DNA from: an uncultured Desulfobacter sp.
Lineage (GTDB): Bacteria > Desulfobacterota > Desulfobacteria > Desulfobacterales > Desulfobacteraceae
Assembly: GCF_963664415.1 (NCBI RefSeq)
Contig: NZ_OY761445.1
Coordinates: 2,568,501 to 2,632,500, forward strand
Reading direction: 5' to 3'
Length of the DNA: 64,000 bases
Part shown: one piece after another, positions 51,967 through 61,476 of the stretch
How the letters are laid out: every line of letters starts with the position of its first letter
Numbering within the stretch: position 1 is the first letter of the stretch
The notes under the pieces: model-generated
Databases searched by the model: none
The model's input: the letters and a program-made list of their open reading frames with translations, nothing else
What the model was told of the DNA's origin: nothing
Made by a program: the position numbers and the translations under genes

Positions 51967-53778
51967 TTATTTTGTTGCAAAAGAATCTTCGGCAATATCT
52001 ATGGCTGTGGTGTCCGCTGCTGTGATGGCATCCATTTTACCCAGGGTAGCCGGTAAAACACTTGCGCAAAAGAACCGGACAGAGGCCAGAATCCCGTTGT
52101 AAAAGGCCACATCTTTTTTCCTGGGCTTGCCGGCCAGTTTTTCAACGGCAATGGCGCCCCGCCACAGAAGCATCCAGGCCATGAGCACGTCTCCGGTGAC
52201 ACCCAGGAATGGATAGGCCTGGGCAAAGGCTCTTTCCACCCCTCCCTGGCCCAGAATGCCGCCCAGGGCCTTGGCGGTTTTTGCAAGCTTGTTCAGCGCA
52301 GCTTCAAGGGCCCGGGCCTGGGTGGACAGGGTCTCAATTTCTTTGGACTGGTTGATGGTCTTGGACACAAGGTTCAGAAGATCGGTAAAGGCTTTTCCCT
52401 TGTTCAGCCCCAGTTTTCTGCCCAGAAGATCAATGGCCTGGATTCCGTTGGTGCCTTCGTAGATCTGGGTAATTTTGCAGTCCCGCAGCAGCTGTTCCTG
52501 GGGATATTCCCTGGTGAATCCGTACCCGCCAAAGATCTGAATGCCGTCGGAGCACAGTTCAAAGGCCCGGTCCGTAATATACCCTTTTGCCACGGGGATG
52601 AGCACATCAATCATGCCCTGGTAAGCGGCCTTGTCCTCGTCAGTTTCGGCAATGCGAATCTGATCCTCCAGATATCCCACATAAAAGAGGAGGGAGCGCA
52701 TGCCTTCGGTGTGGGCTTTCATATTTAAAAGCATCCGTCTGACATCAGGATGCCGGATAATAGGAACCCCGGGGGAGCCCTTGGGCGCGGTGAGCGCCGG
52801 GCCCTGGACACGTTCCCTGGCATAGTTCAGGGCATTGAGATAGGAGGCGGATGCACAGGCAAATCCCTGCATGCCCACATGGAGCCGTGCTTCGTTCATC
52901 ATGACAAACATGTGGCCCATGCCCTTGTTGGCCTGGCCTAAAAGGGTACCGATGCACCGGCCTTTGGACCCAAGGGCCATGGTGCAGGTGGGGCTGGCGT
53001 GAATGCCCATTTTTTCTTCAATACCGGTGCATACAATGTCGTTGGGTTCTCCCACTGAACCGTTTGGGTTTACCCGGAATTTGGGCACCAGGAATAACGA
53101 GATACCTGCGGTACCGTCAGGCGCACCTTCAATACGGGCCAGAACCGGGTGGATGATATTTTCCACCAGATCATTTTCACCCGAAGATATAAAGATCTTG
53201 TTACCTGTGATGCTGTAGGTGCCGTCGCCATTGGGTATTGCCTTGGTGGTCAAGGCTCCCACGTCAGACCCTGCTTCGGGCTCGGTGAGCAGCATGGAGC
53301 CGCCCCAGACACCCGTGTACATCTTTTTTAAAAACAGATTTTTCTGTTCAGCCGTACCGAATTTTTCCACCAGCTTGCCTGCGCCGTGGGCCAGGATATT
53401 GTGGAGCATGAACGGATAGTTAGCACCGTTGAAATAGTTGTTGGCAGCCAGGGCCACGGTGGCAGGCATGCCCTGTCCACCCCACTGGGGATCATCACAC
53501 ATGGCGATCCATTCGCCTTGAACGAACAGTTTATACGCCCGGTGGAACACTTCGGGCACCGTGACCTTGCCGTTGTCAAAAATGCAGCCTTGTTCGTCGG
53601 CTTCCTTCAGAATAGGCAAAAGCTCTTTGAGCGCCAGGTTTCGGGCTTCGGATACCACCATATCAATGGTTTTTTTGTTAAAGTCGGCAAATAATTCATT
53701 CTGACTCAATGCCTGAATATTGAATTGTTCATGAAGAACAAAATCAATATCCCTGCGGTCTGCAACCTGCTGTGCCAT
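51967..53778 (-). CDS. Acyl-CoA dehydrogenase, large type
   Basis: 603 residues, longer than short-chain enzymes: N-terminal helices, then FAD-binding MLLTEPEAGSDVGALTTKA, middle beta domain (GNKIFISSGE, FLVPKF), C-terminal helices with AQVEGARLHVGMQG-like MMNEARLHVGMQG, and the catalytic Glu in QIYEGTNGIQAIDLLGRKL. A C-terminal extension of about 120 residues matches the acyl-CoA dehydrogenase C-terminal (DUF-type) domain of AidB/FadE12-like enzymes. Oxidises acyl-CoA to enoyl-CoA, passing electrons to ETF. Between the hydroxyacyl-CoA dehydrogenase and thiolase genes. Confidence 0.94.
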   Translation of the reverse strand: MAQQVADRRDIDFVLHEQFNIQALSQNELFADFNKKTIDMVVSEARNLALKELLPILKEADEQGCIFDNGKVTVPEVFHRAYKLFVQGEWIAMCDDPQWGGQGMPATVALAANNYFNGANYPFMLHNILAHGAGKLVEKFGTAEQKNLFLKKMYTGVWGGSMLLTEPEAGSDVGALTTKAIPNGDGTYSITGNKIFISSGENDLVENIIHPVLARIEGAPDGTAGISLFLVPKFRVNPNGSVGEPNDIVCTGIEEKMGIHASPTCTMALGSKGRCIGTLLGQANKGMGHMFVMMNEARLHVGMQGFACASASYLNALNYARERVQGPALTAPKGSPGVPIIRHPDVRRMLLNMKAHTEGMRSLLFYVGYLEDQIRIAETDEDKAAYQGMIDVLIPVAKGYITDRAFELCSDGIQIFGGYGFTREYPQEQLLRDCKITQIYEGTNGIQAIDLLGRKLGLNKGKAFTDLLNLVSKTINQSKEIETLSTQARALEAALNKLAKTAKALGGILGQGGVERAFAQAYPFLGVTGDVLMAWMLLWRGAIAVEKLAGKPRKKDVAFYNGILASVRFFCASVLPATLGKMDAITAADTTAIDIAEDSFATK

Positions 53779-53887
53779 CCCTCTATCTCCCTTTTTTTAT
53801 ATGAATGTCTGGGTGAGTTACTCAGATCTTTCAAACTTTGTTGTGGGCTATGCCTGGCAGTTGATATGTCAGGTCGGCCCATGGCCG

Positions 53888-54745
53888 TTATTTAGTGTAA
53901 TCGTAGAATCCCTTGCCGGATTTGCGGCCCAGGTAGCCGGCACGAACCATCTTGCGCAGCAGGGGTGCGGGACGGTATTTGTCTTCTCCGAACTCTTCAT
54001 GGAAGCTTTCAAGGACCAGCAGCAGGGTGTCCAGTCCCACCATGTCTGCCAGGGCCAAAGGACCTATGGGCATATTGGCACCCAGGGTCATGGCATTGTC
54101 AATGTCCCCGGGGCTGGCAATGTCTTCGGCCAGAGCAAAGACGGCCTCGTTGATCATGGGGCATAGTATCCGGTTCACGGCAAACCCCGGGGCTTCTTTG
54201 ACCACAATGGCGGTTTTGTTGATTTTGTCCACAAACGCTTTTGATAGTCCCAAAGTCTCATCCGATGTGGAAAATCCTTTAATCAGCTCCACAAGGCGCA
54301 TCACCGGCACGGGGTTAAAAAAATGCATGCCGATGAATTTATCCGGCCGGCCTGCGGCAACGGCCATTTCGGTGATGGAGAGACCTGACGTGTTTGAGGC
54401 AAATACAGTCTCTTTCTTACAGATGGCGGCCAGTTCCTGAAACACCTGTTTTTTGATCTCCAATACCTCTATGACGGCTTCGATCACCAGGTCTGCGTCC
54501 CGGGCTGCCATGGTCAAATCCGTGGTGCCGGTAACCCTGTCCATGATTGCGTCAGCATCATCAGCCGTCATTTTACCCTTGGACACGGCCCTTTCTAAAT
54601 TGGCTTTTATGGTGGTCAGACCGTTTTCAACAAACCGATCTTCCATGTCCCTGATACTGACCTCAAATCCGGCCTGGGCTGCGCACTGGGCAATACCTGC
54701 GCCCATGATTCCTGCGCCGAGTACGGTAATTTTTTTCATTTCCAT
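53888..54745 (-). CDS. 3-hydroxyacyl-CoA dehydrogenase (HBDH type)
   Basis: 285 residues. NAD(H)-binding VLGAGIMGAGIAQCAAQAGFEV, then the DLVIEAVIE and FASNTSGLSITEMA blocks, catalytic His in GMHFFNPVPVMRLVELI, and C-terminal NPRAV-type helix (GFAVNRILCPMINEAV). Normal length for 3-hydroxybutyryl-CoA dehydrogenase. Oxidises 3-hydroxyacyl-CoA to 3-ketoacyl-CoA. GGAG site before ATG 54745; a 108-nt gap separates it from the acyl-CoA dehydrogenase. No separate enoyl-CoA hydratase is in this cluster. Confidence 0.95.
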   Translation of the reverse strand: MEMKKITVLGAGIMGAGIAQCAAQAGFEVSIRDMEDRFVENGLTTIKANLERAVSKGKMTADDADAIMDRVTGTTDLTMAARDADLVIEAVIEVLEIKKQVFQELAAICKKETVFASNTSGLSITEMAVAAGRPDKFIGMHFFNPVPVMRLVELIKGFSTSDETLGLSKAFVDKINKTAIVVKEAPGFAVNRILCPMINEAVFALAEDIASPGDIDNAMTLGANMPIGPLALADMVGLDTLLLVLESFHEEFGEDKYRPAPLLRKMVRAGYLGRKSGKGFYDYTK

Positions 54746-54793
54746 AGGGTTTCTCCTTTTCGAATTTAACTATTCAGGCGTTCTGGACAGACT

Positions 54794-56452
54794 CTATTTA
54801 TATTTTGTACGGATATCTTTTTTGGAAATTTTGCCCACCGATGTTTTGGGAATCTGTTCATCAAGGATGATTTTAGAAGGAATCCCATATTTGGGAATAT
54901 GGCCATTCTCAACATACTTCATACAGAAATCCTGAATATCATTGTCCTTAACTTTGCCCCGGAAACCGTCATGCAGCACCACCATGGCCATGGGACGTTC
55001 CCCCCATTTCTCATCACTGATACCGACCACAGCCACTTCGGATACCGCTTCATGCCGGGATATAATATCCTCAATTTCCAGGGAGGAGACCCATTCACCA
55101 CCGGTTTTAATGACATCTTTGAGACGGTCTGTAATCTTAAGATAGCCTTCGGGATCAATCACCCCGATATCACCGGTATGGAGCCAGCCGTTTTCCCACA
55201 ATTGTGCGGATTTTTCCTCATCCTTGATATACCCCTGGGTAAGCCAGGGGGAACGGACAACCACTTCACCGGCAGTCTGTCCGTCATGGGCAACCGGATT
55301 GCCGTTTGTATCCACCACTTCCAACCGGACATTGGTAATAGGCAACCCGGTCTTACAGCGGATCTCCACCAGGTCATCCTCACTTTTATCCATGAGATGG
55401 GGCTTGATATTGGCCAGCGTGAGCACCGGGCAGGTTTCGGACATGCCGTAGGCGGTATAAAGATTGATATTATTCTTCAAGCCTTGTTTACATAACCCTT
55501 GGGACAGCGCAGAGCCGCCGATGAGAACCTTCCAGCCGTCCAGATTCACTTTGGAGATTCCGGGACTGCTCAACAACATGTTAATAATTGTAGGGACACA
55601 ATGGGAAAAGGTAACCTTTTCGGTAATAATAAGCTTGAGCAGCGTCTCGGGTTCATAGCGGCCGGGATACACCTGCTTGGCGCCCAGCATGGTCATCAGA
55701 TAGGGCATGCCCCAGGCATGGACATGAAACATGGGGGTCAGCGGCATATACACATCCCCGGAATTTACACCGGCCTGGGATTCGAATGCAGTCAATCCGG
55801 ACATCACGCCGTAGGTATGAAGCACTATCTGACGGTGGCTGAAGAATACACCTTTGGGAAGACCTGTGGTGCCGGTGGTGTAAAAGGTGGTGGCCATGGT
55901 ATTTTCATCAAAGTCAGGAAAATCATACGCAGGTTGTGCATCGGACATCAGCGCTTCATATTCACCGGTAAAATTCATGTCCGATTCCGGTGCCCGGCCC
56001 TTGTCTGTGATCAGAACCACATGTTTAACGGTTTCAAACCGGTCTTTGACAGCGGACAGCAAAGGCAGAAAGTCCTCGTTCACCAGAATCACGTCATCTT
56101 CGGCATGGTTGATGGTGTAAATCAGTTGTTCGGCAGTCAGCCGGATGTTGATGGTATGCAGTACCGCCCCCATCATGGGAACAGCAAAGAAACATTCAAG
56201 ATACCGATGTGAATCCCAGTCCATCATCGCCACGGTGTCACCGGGTTTTACCCCAAGCGTTGTCAGCATGTCGGCAAGTTTTCTCACCCGCTGGCCAAAA
56301 TCCCTGTAGGTATACCGCATCAAATCACGATAAATGATTACCTGGTCCGGAGAGTAGATCAAAGGGGTTTCAAGAAGGTTTTTAATCAGCAGGGGATAGC
56401 TGTAGGCATCCTTGCAGGGTGCAATGAGCCTGGTGGTGTTGATATGGGTCAT
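54794..56452 (-). CDS. Fatty-acid--CoA ligase (AMP-binding)
   Basis: 552 residues of the ANL superfamily. Key motifs: FYTTGTTGLPKGV (P-loop A3), YGMSETCPVL (A5), GWLHTGDIGVIDPEGYLKITDRLKDVIKTGGEWVSS (A7-A8) and terminal PKTSVGKISKKDIRTKYK with the catalytic Lys. Activates a carboxylic acid to acyl-CoA, feeding the operon's dehydrogenases. First gene of the operon; 48 nt before the hydroxyacyl-CoA dehydrogenase. Confidence 0.95.
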   Translation of the reverse strand: MTHINTTRLIAPCKDAYSYPLLIKNLLETPLIYSPDQVIIYRDLMRYTYRDFGQRVRKLADMLTTLGVKPGDTVAMMDWDSHRYLECFFAVPMMGAVLHTINIRLTAEQLIYTINHAEDDVILVNEDFLPLLSAVKDRFETVKHVVLITDKGRAPESDMNFTGEYEALMSDAQPAYDFPDFDENTMATTFYTTGTTGLPKGVFFSHRQIVLHTYGVMSGLTAFESQAGVNSGDVYMPLTPMFHVHAWGMPYLMTMLGAKQVYPGRYEPETLLKLIITEKVTFSHCVPTIINMLLSSPGISKVNLDGWKVLIGGSALSQGLCKQGLKNNINLYTAYGMSETCPVLTLANIKPHLMDKSEDDLVEIRCKTGLPITNVRLEVVDTNGNPVAHDGQTAGEVVVRSPWLTQGYIKDEEKSAQLWENGWLHTGDIGVIDPEGYLKITDRLKDVIKTGGEWVSSLEIEDIISRHEAVSEVAVVGISDEKWGERPMAMVVLHDGFRGKVKDNDIQDFCMKYVENGHIPKYGIPSKIILDEQIPKTSVGKISKKDIRTKYK

Positions 56453-56643
56453 GGTGTTTCCTTTTTATTCGTTGTGGAATGGGCCTGGATGTTGACAGGC
56501 CGGATCACCCCATGGCTGTTATTGATTACTTAAATGACCGGTTCATTAATAATCAAAGCCTAAAAAGGAAAAAATAGGACAGCTCCCCAAATGCATGTAG
56601 GTCATGGACTTAAATATCTGTAGGTTCGGCACATAGCTTCTTA

Positions 56644-57315
56644 TCAACTATCTTTAAACACACCGGTCTCCACCCAGATCACAGCATGGCGGATCAATTC
56701 GCTGGCATTGTCTAAATTCAGTTTTTCCTTGATCCGCTCCCGGTATGTCCCCACTGTCTTAATGCTGATATTCAACCGCACGGCAATCTCCTTTGATGTC
56801 AGACCGCATCCAATCATCTTGAAAATTTCGAGCTCCCTGTCTGAAACGGCGGCTAAAGGAGATGCCTGTTCCGGTTCCGACTGCCTGGTGAACACATTGA
56901 GCAGACGGCTCATAATCCTGGAACTGACATGAATCTGGCCATTGAGAATATTGCGAATAGCTGTGACAACGGATTCCGATGCTTCCTGCTTCATCAGATA
57001 CCCTTGGGCCCCGGCCAGGAGACACCGCTCGGCATAAAGTGCCTCGTCAGACATGGAAAGAACCAATGTCCGGCAAAAATTGTGATTTTGATGGATTTGG
57101 CACACCAGATCAAAGCCGGAACTGTTTTTCAGTGACAGATCCACAATAGCCAGGTCCGGGCAGCACGAAATAACTAACCCTATGGCAGTATCCACATCTT
57201 CAGCTTCAGCACAAACCGAAAGATCAGATTCGCTGTCAATCATATCCTTGAGCCCCATTCTAAAAATGGGATGGTCTTCAACAATCAAAATTTTGCCGGA
57301 CGTTTTTGTTTTCAT
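56644..57315 (-). CDS. NarL/FixJ-type response regulator
   Basis: 223 residues. Receiver with KILIVEDHPIFRMGLKD, phospho-Asp in LAIVDLSLKNSSGF, and T/Y-K switch positions (SMSDEAL; MKQEASES). C-terminal LuxR HTH: LTSKEIAVRLNISIKTVGTYRERIKEKL. The ATGA overlap (57312-57315) couples it to the sensor kinase upstream. It likely controls transcription in response to the Cache-sensor signal. The regulated genes are not identifiable here. Confidence 0.95.
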   Translation of the reverse strand: MKTKTSGKILIVEDHPIFRMGLKDMIDSESDLSVCAEAEDVDTAIGLVISCCPDLAIVDLSLKNSSGFDLVCQIHQNHNFCRTLVLSMSDEALYAERCLLAGAQGYLMKQEASESVVTAIRNILNGQIHVSSRIMSRLLNVFTRQSEPEQASPLAAVSDRELEIFKMIGCGLTSKEIAVRLNISIKTVGTYRERIKEKLNLDNASELIRHAVIWVETGVFKDS

Positions 57316-59537
57316 AACTGATCTCCAAAGGCAGGCAGTTCCAGGTATACCCGGGTCCCCTTTTCCCCGGCCCGGGTTATGGTTAATCGCCCCCCGATAC
57401 GGGCGGCCCTGTAGGACATAATTCTGATACCAAGCCCGGCATGGCTGCCCACCGGATCAAATCCTGACCCGTTATCGGTTATCGTCAACCGGATTTGGTC
57501 CTGATCCTTATCGAGACAAATCCTGATCCGGGTGCAACCGGCATGCTTTGCCGCATTATGAACTGCCTCATGGGCGATATAGTATACATGGGTAGCAATA
57601 TTATTGTCCCGGAACGGTGGGATTATGCCCTGATCCGGCAGGCTGTCAAGGCAGCATTCAATCCTGAAAACATCCTTTACATACCGGACCAAGTCCGCAA
57701 GGGAGTCGTCAAACCTTCTATCTTCAAGGTTCACCGGGGACAACCCCCGGGACAGGTTTCTGGTTTTTTCGATGGCATCAAGAATCAGCGCTCTGATCTG
57801 ATGTGTACGTTCGGCATCTTGCTTGGGCGATGCCTCGCTCTGTACCAGGCGTTTTTCCAGCATTTTAACCATAAATTCGATACCGATAAGCTGGGGGCAT
57901 AAATCATCGTGCAGGGACATGGCTATTTTTTGCCGTTCATTCTGGGAAATATCTAAAATTTCGCGCTCAAGCCGACGGGATTCCGTAATATCCGCCATGG
58001 CGCCCAGAATGCAAGCCTCCCCCCACAAGGTGACACCTTCCCCTGAAATCAGGCCCTGACGCAATTGCCCTGATGCAGTTAAAAATCCCGTCTCCCGGTT
58101 TACCACAGGCCGCCGCTTTTTGATATCACTGAACAAGGCCCTGCCCTCCTCCCGTTTCTGGAAAAAAGATAGGGTTAAAAGCTCCTTTCCCACCAGATCC
58201 AACAGGTTATGGCCGGTGATTTTTAAAAAACTGTCGTTGACATTAATAATCCTGCTGCCGTCAAGTGTGGCAATAAACATACCCGATGGACTTGAACGAA
58301 AGGCCTTGGAAAACATCTCCTCGGACAATTTTAAAGCCTGCTCATTTTTTTTTCTCTGGACGATTTCTTCCTGAAGGTCCCTTGAGGAACATTCAAGGGT
58401 GCCCATGAAACGGTTAAAATAACCGGCAAGCTGGCCGATCTCATCTGTGGTTGTTACCGGCATTCGTACGCTGAAATCCCCGGATGCACCCTGGTCAAAC
58501 TGATTCATAAGCGCACGCAGGGGCCTGACCACCGAGGCATTAATCCATAAAGAAAAGACAAAAACCAGTAAAGAGATCAGGACCACAATGGCGATAATAA
58601 TGGTTTTTACGGTGTTCAACGGGGCGTAGATTTCATCCAGGAGACTGGCCGAGACGATGATCCAGTCATATTCAGGAATATAGTTAAAAATAGCCAATTT
58701 TTTCCGAGAAAACGGATCACCTGGATTTTTCCAGGAATAAATAATGCGCCCTGTCTTCATCCGGCATATCTCACGCACCCATAAATTTCCATCCCTGTCT
58801 TCGGCATCATAATAGTTACCACTGATGTGGGGATGGACAATCACATCTCCTTTACTGTCCATAATATAGGCATATCCGCTTTTCCCGAATTTAAGCTTCA
58901 GAATACTGTCACGAAAATCATCCACATTGATCAGCTCCCTGAATTCCTCCCGGTAGGAGGAAACGGCAATGATCCAGTCCCAGGGCTCAAAATAAGACAT
59001 ATACATGGCTTTGGGCCGTTTTTCCTGTTCTCCGGGATTTTTCCACTCATACACCAGGTAGCCTCTTTTTTTTTGAATCATTAACCGGACAAATTCCCTG
59101 TCCATAAAATTTTTTCCGGTAACACCGGATTGGGGATGCTCGGCAGCGATGCCGTCGGAATTGACACAAAAGATATACCCGGTACGACCAATGGTTTGGG
59201 AAAACAGCAATTTCCTGCATAAGGCCTTGGCCTTTGATTCCGTCAATTCCCTGCTTATGACCTGTTTATATATAGCTGCCACAATTTCCCTGTTTTTTTC
59301 AGCCACTGCACGCAAATGATTTTTAATGGAGGTATGAGCTGCCGTTTCCACCATGTTTCCGATGGCAAGGGTGGCATTGGTCAGTTCGCTTTCAATGTGG
59401 TTCTGAATGGTGTGCTGAACCTGGAGAATGATGATGACGCCACCAATGAGAAGTGCCGATAAAAAGGCAATGGTATATGCCCCCAGCAATTTTGACCGGA
59501 TTCGAAGATTATTGGCAAATTTAATAATTTTGCTCAT
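57312..59537 (-). CDS. Cache-domain sensor histidine kinase (HisKA_3)
   Basis: 741 residues from ATG 59537 (the open frame continues to 59618 through a region shared with an araC fragment on the other strand). TM1 LLGAYTIAFLSALLIGGVIII; a periplasmic Cache sensor with two related units (GRTGYIFCVNSDGIAAEHP and GKSGYAYIMDSKGDVIVHP, each after a W-rich YEWKNPG segment); TM2 IIIAIVVLISLLVFVFSLWI; HAMP; PAS (SSPSGMFIATLDGSRIINVN); HisKA_3 with SLHDDLCPQLIGIEF; HATPase_c (HEAVHNAAKHAG, DNGSGFDP, GLGIRIM). Probably senses small carboxylates or amino acids. Its regulator is the coupled gene downstream. Confidence 0.93.
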   Translation of the reverse strand: MSKIIKFANNLRIRSKLLGAYTIAFLSALLIGGVIIILQVQHTIQNHIESELTNATLAIGNMVETAAHTSIKNHLRAVAEKNREIVAAIYKQVISRELTESKAKALCRKLLFSQTIGRTGYIFCVNSDGIAAEHPQSGVTGKNFMDREFVRLMIQKKRGYLVYEWKNPGEQEKRPKAMYMSYFEPWDWIIAVSSYREEFRELINVDDFRDSILKLKFGKSGYAYIMDSKGDVIVHPHISGNYYDAEDRDGNLWVREICRMKTGRIIYSWKNPGDPFSRKKLAIFNYIPEYDWIIVSASLLDEIYAPLNTVKTIIIAIVVLISLLVFVFSLWINASVVRPLRALMNQFDQGASGDFSVRMPVTTTDEIGQLAGYFNRFMGTLECSSRDLQEEIVQRKKNEQALKLSEEMFSKAFRSSPSGMFIATLDGSRIINVNDSFLKITGHNLLDLVGKELLTLSFFQKREEGRALFSDIKKRRPVVNRETGFLTASGQLRQGLISGEGVTLWGEACILGAMADITESRRLEREILDISQNERQKIAMSLHDDLCPQLIGIEFMVKMLEKRLVQSEASPKQDAERTHQIRALILDAIEKTRNLSRGLSPVNLEDRRFDDSLADLVRYVKDVFRIECCLDSLPDQGIIPPFRDNNIATHVYYIAHEAVHNAAKHAGCTRIRICLDKDQDQIRLTITDNGSGFDPVGSHAGLGIRIMSYRAARIGGRLTITRAGEKGTRVYLELPAFGDQL

Positions 59538-59586
59538 GCCCGGCATGAAATCATATAATAAACCAAAAATAAATAAACTTTGTGCG

Positions 59587-59775
59587 ATGGAACTCTTTGA
59601 TACAGGAGAAAATGTCACTGACGCTGCATTTGAAGTTGGCTACCGTGATGTTTCCGCTTTTATAGTTGCTTTCAAAAAAGCTTTTGGAACAACGATAGCA
59701 AAATACTTCAAGTCCAGGATTTTAGAGGGAAATATCCGCAAACTTACCGGCGCTTACAAAATTGGGAAAAAATAG
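59587..59775 (+). pseudogene. AraC-type HTH fragment
   Basis: The frame reads MELFDTGENVTDAAFEVGYRDVSAFIVAFKKAFG, a classical second helix-turn-helix of AraC/XylS regulators, followed by a short tail to the stop at 59773-59775. The whole N-terminal part is missing; upstream lies the divergent sensor-kinase gene. A truncated relic. Confidence 0.7.
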
Positions 59776-60049
59776 TTTAACTGAGTGTTAAAAATATCGG
59801 AATCAAAGGGATAATCTGCGGTAACAGTCCACCATAAAAACGGAGTTTGTGGGAGAGGTAGTCTTCTTCTTAAACCCCTCAGTCTGATCGGCACAATTCG
59901 CAAGCGGCCATTAAAGTCTATCTACCGCAATACCAATACCATCCGAAACGATATTAAAAAAGAAGCCCGGGTTCAGGAATTAGTGTCCGAGCAGTTATAT
60001 GCAATATTGACAAACTTCGATAGTTCGTTACTTTTTGATATGAACTATT
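59776..60049. other. Intergenic with possible gene debris
   Basis: No clear gene. A frame at about 59880-60010 reads RKRPLKSIYRNTNTIRNDIK-like sequence of no recognised family. The area separates the araC and old-yellow-enzyme fragments. Confidence 0.35.
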
Positions 60050-60376
60050 ACATATGTTGCCGAACAGCTAAAAAAACGTAATATCGCTTTTATCTGTGCT
60101 CGAGAAGCTATTCGTGATGACTGGTTTGCACCCATATTAAAAAAATCGTTCGGCGGTGTCTACATCGCCAATGAAGGGTTTACAAAAGAAACTGCTGAGG
60201 ACGTTATTGTAAAAGAAAAAGCAGATGCAGTTGCCTTTGGTCAGCTGTTTATTGCCAATCCTGACTTACCTTATCGATTTAAAACAGATGAACCGCTTAA
60301 TACCCCGGATACATCGACATTTTACGCTGGTGCAGATAAAGGTTATACTGATTACCCGTTTGTACATGTAAGTTAA
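60050..60376 (+). pseudogene. Old-yellow-enzyme (NemA-like) C-terminal fragment
   Basis: From about 60050 the frame reads TYVAEQLKKRNIAFICAREA, then KKSFGGVYIANEGFTKETAED and KADAVAFGQLFIANPDLPYRF, ending PDTSTFYAGADKGYTDYPFV with stop at 60374-60376. This is the last third of an FMN-dependent OYE/alkene reductase, including its phosphate-binding G and GFT region. The barrel's start with the substrate His-pair and most FMN contacts is missing. A deletion fragment. Confidence 0.75.
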
Positions 60377-60404
60377 TGATAGCCGTTATGAGGTATTTGC
60401 AACA

Positions 60405-61068
60405 ATGACATTGCCTAAGCCATCTGCTCAGCGCAGCATATCGACCTTCAATGAGGTTGTAAGATTAGCCGATTATTCTTTGATGGATACCCACCAATGT
60501 CCATTTGGAACCGGCAATGGTTACGGCGATGGCCGGGCGATATCAGTATTTGAAGGGGTATTTAAAGGGCAACGTTGGGAAATGCAAATAAAGGGTGGTG
60601 GTCCAACGCCTTATTGTCGTGGCGCCGACGGGCGTGCAGGGATTAATGCAGTTACTGACCAAATCAGAGGTGGATTACACCATTTTCTTCCGAGAATTAT
60701 CCCATGTACCAGAGAATATTTCAGCCTTGAAAAAAAGCTTTTATAGCAAGACCTCACAACAACTTGATGAGCAATGGCAATCTTGGCTGAAAAGCTGGTA
60801 CAACCTCGTTATCAAAGGCGGCAATTTGGCTGATATATCGGCAAAGATGAAACAGATTAACCCCAAATACGCATGGCGAGAGTGGTTGATTGTCCCCGCC
60901 TATCAACAAGCCATGCTGGGTGATTACACATTGGTAAGAGAGCTGCAAAAAGTTCTCAGCGCTCCATATCATGAGCAATCTCAAAGGGTAGAAGATAAAT
61001 ATTATCGTCTAAAACCTGAGGCGTTTTTTAACGTTGGTGGCGTTTCACACTATAGCTGTTCATCTTGA
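60405..61068 (+). pseudogene. SelO/YdiU-like protein with internal deletion
   Basis: Two pieces in different frames. Piece 1 (60405 on) resembles the SelO (UPF0061, pseudokinase AMPylator) N-terminus: QCPFGTGNGYGDGRAISVFEG and QIKGGGPTPYCRGADGRAG (the G-rich ATP-binding region). Piece 2 reads NPKYAWREWLIVPAYQQAM, RELQKVLSAPYHEQ and ends SHYSCSS with stop at 61066-61068, the C-terminal Cys-Ser-Ser of Cys-type SelO. About 250 residues with the catalytic core between them are missing, and the frame changes. Inactive. Confidence 0.75.
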
Positions 61069-61476
61069 GTTTGAAAATATACTGAAACTTAGTAAACAGG
61101 TTTTCTTGGCCGGAAATCATTTTGCACTTCAACTTTTTCAGGTTGATCTGTCAGATCTTCAATTAAATCAAAACAGTTTTTAATTTTCTAAACCAGGACA
61201 AACAGGGAGAGTCTGAGGTGATTTTTCAACCCGGAAATCAGGCTCAAACAGATAGTAGTCCACGCTTTTTTCATAAATCGAATCTGCGCCTATCATCAAC
61301 AGAAGAAGAGGCTTATTAGCTTATTGGAGAAACATCCGGCCAAGGACCTGGGTTGAGAATACAATCGTCTTCGATCCACCTTAACGAATTGTCCCATAAA
61401 TAAAAATTTGAATGTTCGGCACTATCCTTTTGGGTGTATATGCTGTCATAGAATTTAATATTGTGGGAGACGAGCC
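61069..61476. other. Intergenic upstream of transporter gene
   Basis: No gene found. It contains several A/T-rich hairpins and the ribosome-binding site GGGAGA of the transporter. It follows the three gene fragments at 59.6-61.1 kb and may hold further debris. Confidence 0.4.

Noticed and set aside
55499..56212. 237-codon plus-strand frame within the CoA-ligase gene
   Set aside because: Antisense to a full-length conserved enzyme; composition (His/Gly-rich) is typical of an antisense shadow.
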